Positions 61,766 to 64,000 of a stretch of 64,000 nt of DNA are shown here, one piece after another. The position numbers and the translations under genes were made by a program. The first letter of the stretch is position 1. Each line of letters starts with the position of its first letter. The notes beneath the pieces are model-generated. The model was not told the DNA's origin, ran no database searches, and was given only the letters and a program-made list of their open reading frames with translations. This DNA is from Latescibacteria bacterium UBA6620 (GTDB lineage Bacteria > Latescibacterota > UBA2968), in NCBI GenBank assembly GCA_002433075.1, contig DJHM01000044.1, forward strand, positions 1-64,000. Reading direction: 5' to 3'.

Positions 61766-61838
61766 TGTGATAAGTCCGTAATGATGATGTGTCTGCGGAT
61801 CCAGATTTCGAAAGATCGATACAGACAGGCAGATACGC

Positions 61839-62798
61839 TCAGTTTTCGATCAGTTCGGCAATGCCGAGCCCCATCTCGCCTGCGACAGAGTAAACGAGGT
61901 AGCTACGGTCACCTTCCACATAAACATAGGGATCGCGAACCTGGCGGACTGGATCGTGTGACACACCGCCATCTGAGGGCAGATTGGGTTGATTGACGCC
62001 CTCGTAATCGGTTTCCGGGCAGAGGATTTCAATAGGTGCCGAACCCTGCCACTCCGTCCAGTCGGAGGAAAGGTCAACAGTCGTTCGTTTGATGCGCTCA
62101 GGACAGTCTCCAGTGTTGCTGTAGTAGATATCGAGATTGTGGTCTCGCAGGACGAGCGCAGTGTGTCGCATCCGGAAGATCGGGAAATCGGGGTTCTTCT
62201 TGTTTTCCTTCGTGATCTGTTCTTTCGGGGTGTATTCCTCGCTCTCAATTTTGATAGATGGACCGGGTTCGAAGAGTGTTCGGTCGTTCTGGGTTCGCCA
62301 CAACAGGCGGTCTGCCAAACCTCTGAATCCATACGTGTAGTCCTTAAGCCGGACCATACGTAGATAACTGGGACCGACACAGACCCGATCTGATGTAAAA
62401 TCAAGTCCGTCGAGAGATTGAGCGTGACACGTTGTCTGACCAATGCTGTCCGGTTTTCGCCCAATGAATTCTTTACCGTGGTAGAACATTCGGACAGCAT
62501 TGATATCGTGGTCAACGTGTACGTCGGGTGAAGCGATGTGCTTGGTAAAAGGCGTGTCCTCGATGTCGAGAACGCCCGGTCCATAGACCTTGTAAGGCCC
62601 GAGGAGATTATCCGCGTAGGCAAGCCGGATGTACTTGCCCTGATGGTGAGCAAAGTAAAGGTAGTAGCGACCCAGGGGATTCTCGACCCACTCGGGAACT
62701 CGAATCAGGGAAGGTCCGTTGATGTTGCCGCCAATTCGTTCATTTATACCCGGGTGAACGATGGGGTTGTGAGGACTTCGTTGTGTGGTGATGGCCAT
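61839..62798 (-). CDS. Beta-propeller protein, GH43/GH32-like glycosidase fold
   Basis: The 319-residue protein has features of five-bladed propeller glycosidases: HNPIVHPGINERIGGNINGP near the start, GRYYLYFAHHQGKYIRLAYA, IASPDVHVDHD and RMRHTALVLRDHNLDIYYS, each giving blade-like aromatic and acidic residues, and QVRDPYVYVEGDRSYLVYSV near the end. The substrate is unknown. No signal peptide is seen. Base composition is AT-richer and codon choice less biased than in neighbours, which suggests recent transfer. It is the downstream partner of the sialidase-like gene. Confidence 0.75.
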   Translation of the reverse strand: MAITTQRSPHNPIVHPGINERIGGNINGPSLIRVPEWVENPLGRYYLYFAHHQGKYIRLAYADNLLGPYKVYGPGVLDIEDTPFTKHIASPDVHVDHDINAVRMFYHGKEFIGRKPDSIGQTTCHAQSLDGLDFTSDRVCVGPSYLRMVRLKDYTYGFRGLADRLLWRTQNDRTLFEPGPSIKIESEEYTPKEQITKENKKNPDFPIFRMRHTALVLRDHNLDIYYSNTGDCPERIKRTTVDLSSDWTEWQGSAPIEILCPETDYEGVNQPNLPSDGGVSHDPVRQVRDPYVYVEGDRSYLVYSVAGEMGLGIAELIEN

Positions 62799-62819
62799 TG
62801 ATCCTCTGATGATGCCGTT

Positions 62820-63878
62820 TCACTCTTCGATGATGGCAGCTTCAATATATCGGGGCGCCGTGGCGTCGGGTGCGTCGGTCTTCCGGTTGATGTAGTAGAC
62901 GAGGAAGATACGGCCATCGGGCAACGTGGCTGTGTGTGGATAGCCGAGGTCGGTGACAGCGCCGTCGTCTCGAACACGAAGTTCCTCGTCCGACGCGAGT
63001 TTGCCTTCCGATGAAAGAGATCGCGCACGAACGCCGTAAGCATTGTCCATTCGATAGCCGTAAGCCAGGCACAGTGAGCCGGACCCGAACGTTCCCACAC
63101 AGGCAGGGAACCCTTTGAACAACGGGAGTGGGTCGGACCACGTGGCTCCACCGTCCTCCGAACGGGCGTGGTGAAGAATTGACTTTCGTCCGTTCACGTC
63201 CTCCGCTCGGAGATAGGCGAGCAGCACCCCACCGGGTGTTTCGTGGAGATACGTTTCGTCGAACGCCTCCGCGATGACACCACCGTAATTCCAGGAGGCG
63301 CCCTTATCCTCGGACGTGAAATAGTAGGACACGGTCGGATCGCCCGTGTAGGCCGAGACCGCGAGGCGACCATCGGCAAGCTCGAGGACGTTCCCACGTA
63401 CCGCGACGGAGACGGCGAGAGAAGGATGGAGCGGCTCGAGATGGGGTAGGTCGAGATAGATAGGGTTGCTCCAGTTCACTCCTCCATCGGTGGATCGCTG
63501 CACGAAGTTTCCTGCGTGGATTCTGGGCCAGGGTATCGAGTGCGATCGGAAGGATTTCCCGGCGATCTTCTCACTGACGAGATGGCTTCGGTGGGTGTGG
63601 TAAACGAGTGTGCCGTCACCGAGTCGCGTCACACACGGACATTGGTGACCGGCGAAGATCACGCAAGGTTGCGACCACGCGGCGCCCACGTCCTCTGACG
63701 TGGTGACGCAGGTCTCGGTTGCCGGATGCCAGTGACTGTATAGACCCTCACCGACCCACGATTGTACACGCCTGAAAAAGACGGTCAAAATGCCGTTCTC
63801 GTCGCAGACCACGGAAGGACCGGGGCCGCAGTAGTAGGACTCGTCTCTGTAGACGGTTTGGTATTGAACGATGCGCAT
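62820..63878 (-). CDS. Sialidase/BNR-repeat family protein
   Basis: The 352-residue protein is a six-bladed propeller of the sialidase type: Asp-box motifs STDGGVNW, SEDKGASW and SEDGGATW occur at about residues 130, 190 and 240. The start, YYCGPGPSVVCDENGILTVF, and the end, GYPHTATLPDGRIFLVYYIN, fit BNR proteins. Environmental members often act on other glycosides, so true sialidase activity is unproven. There is no signal peptide. It is followed after 21 bases by the GH43-like gene, probably in one transcript. Confidence 0.85.
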   Translation of the reverse strand: MRIVQYQTVYRDESYYCGPGPSVVCDENGILTVFFRRVQSWVGEGLYSHWHPATETCVTTSEDVGAAWSQPCVIFAGHQCPCVTRLGDGTLVYHTHRSHLVSEKIAGKSFRSHSIPWPRIHAGNFVQRSTDGGVNWSNPIYLDLPHLEPLHPSLAVSVAVRGNVLELADGRLAVSAYTGDPTVSYYFTSEDKGASWNYGGVIAEAFDETYLHETPGGVLLAYLRAEDVNGRKSILHHARSEDGGATWSDPLPLFKGFPACVGTFGSGSLCLAYGYRMDNAYGVRARSLSSEGKLASDEELRVRDDGAVTDLGYPHTATLPDGRIFLVYYINRKTDAPDATAPRYIEAAIIEE

Positions 63879-63980
63879 AATGACCTACATTGGTGGCCGC
63901 AAAACCGATCTCAAGATCACGTTGCTTGTCGAGCAGCGCAAGAGTCCGGACAATCAACGAACAGGGAATGGGAGTTGAGG

Positions 63981-64000
63981 ATGGCCGAGATGATGAAACG
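63981..64000 (+). CDS. Start of an unknown gene (cut by window end)
   Basis: ATGGCCGAGATGATGAAACG follows a purine-rich GGGAGTTGAGG and reads MAEMMK to the window end. Only six codons are visible, so no product can be given. It would diverge from the sialidase-like gene. Confidence 0.35.

Noticed and set aside
1..64000. CRISPR arrays, rRNA genes, tRNA genes, insertion sequences and prophage.
   Set aside because: No regularly spaced long repeats, rRNA-like stretches, clear cloverleaf tRNA sequence, transposase, integrase or phage structural gene was found on reading. A tRNA scan would be needed to exclude a missed tRNA.

Overview
The window reads as one chromosomal piece of an uncultivated Gram-negative bacterium with moderately high GC. 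The cell-wall ligase MurE carries the DNPR motif of meso-diaminopimelate enzymes, and rseP and a full division operon are present. The accessory genes (phytanoyl-CoA dioxygenases, Gfo/Idh/MocA oxidoreductases, xylose-isomerase-like TIM barrels, DUF1080, large DUF6784/6785-type membrane proteins, ankyrin proteins) are a mix I associate with Latescibacteria, Poribacteria and related marine or sponge-associated lineages. That placement is inference; no rRNA or tRNA gene was seen.

Layout. 1-4.1 kb: cdsA (cut by the window edge), dxr, a decayed HupE/UreJ-type membrane gene and rseP (lipid, isoprenoid and envelope-stress functions). 4.2-19.7 kb: a small reverse-strand protein, then a compact dcw operon mraZ-rsmH-ftsL-ftsI-murE-murF-ftsW-murG-murC-murB-ftsQ-ftsA-ftsZ behind a recognisable promoter and a four-unit MraZ operator. 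mraY and murD are absent from their usual places between murF and ftsW. 20-28.2 kb: a co-directional run of catabolic-looking genes (histidine phosphatase, aldo/keto reductase, Gfo/Idh, SDR, amidohydrolase, PhyH dioxygenase, GNAT, nitrilase, a broken Gfo/Idh, DUF1080) closed by a terminator. 28.2-33.9 kb, mostly reverse: a hypothetical protein, a decayed MFS-HEAT fusion gene, an opine-dehydrogenase-like enzyme, YbaK and a decayed tandem-receiver gene. 34-39.5 kb: a class V aminotransferase, a TIM-barrel isomerase, an interrupted large membrane protein and an SGNH-type hydrolase.

39.5-41.3 kb: a signalling locus (receiver-FliM fusion remnant, interrupted anti-sigma factor, ECF sigma factor lacking part of region 2). 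41.4-47.7 kb: an IolE-like and IolD pair, a GxxExxY gene bracketed by inverted repeats, a lactonase-type amidohydrolase and proS. 47.7-53.3 kb: a frameshifted RidA protein, a tandem PhyH protein with a degenerate first domain, a HAD phosphatase, infA with an Arg/Gly-rich tail, and two truncated genes meeting at what looks like a deletion scar. 53.4-63.9 kb: a nucleotide-sugar-type dehydrogenase, a reverse operon (TetM-like EF-G paralogue, isomerase, DapA-like aldolase, membrane protein), a frameshifted ankyrin protein, an RluA-type pseudouridine synthase, a broken C39 peptidase and two beta-propeller glycosidase or sialidase-like proteins.

Two themes stand out. The core genes are intact, whereas many accessory genes carry in-frame stop codons (nine in six genes, using TAG, TAA and TGA), frameshifts or internal deletions. 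The surviving accessory genes point to oxidation, isomerisation and hydrolysis of cyclitols, sugar acids or glycosides. Several short repeat families (REP-like hairpins, CACGGAA-type repeats around GxxExxY, a composite palindrome) lie between genes.
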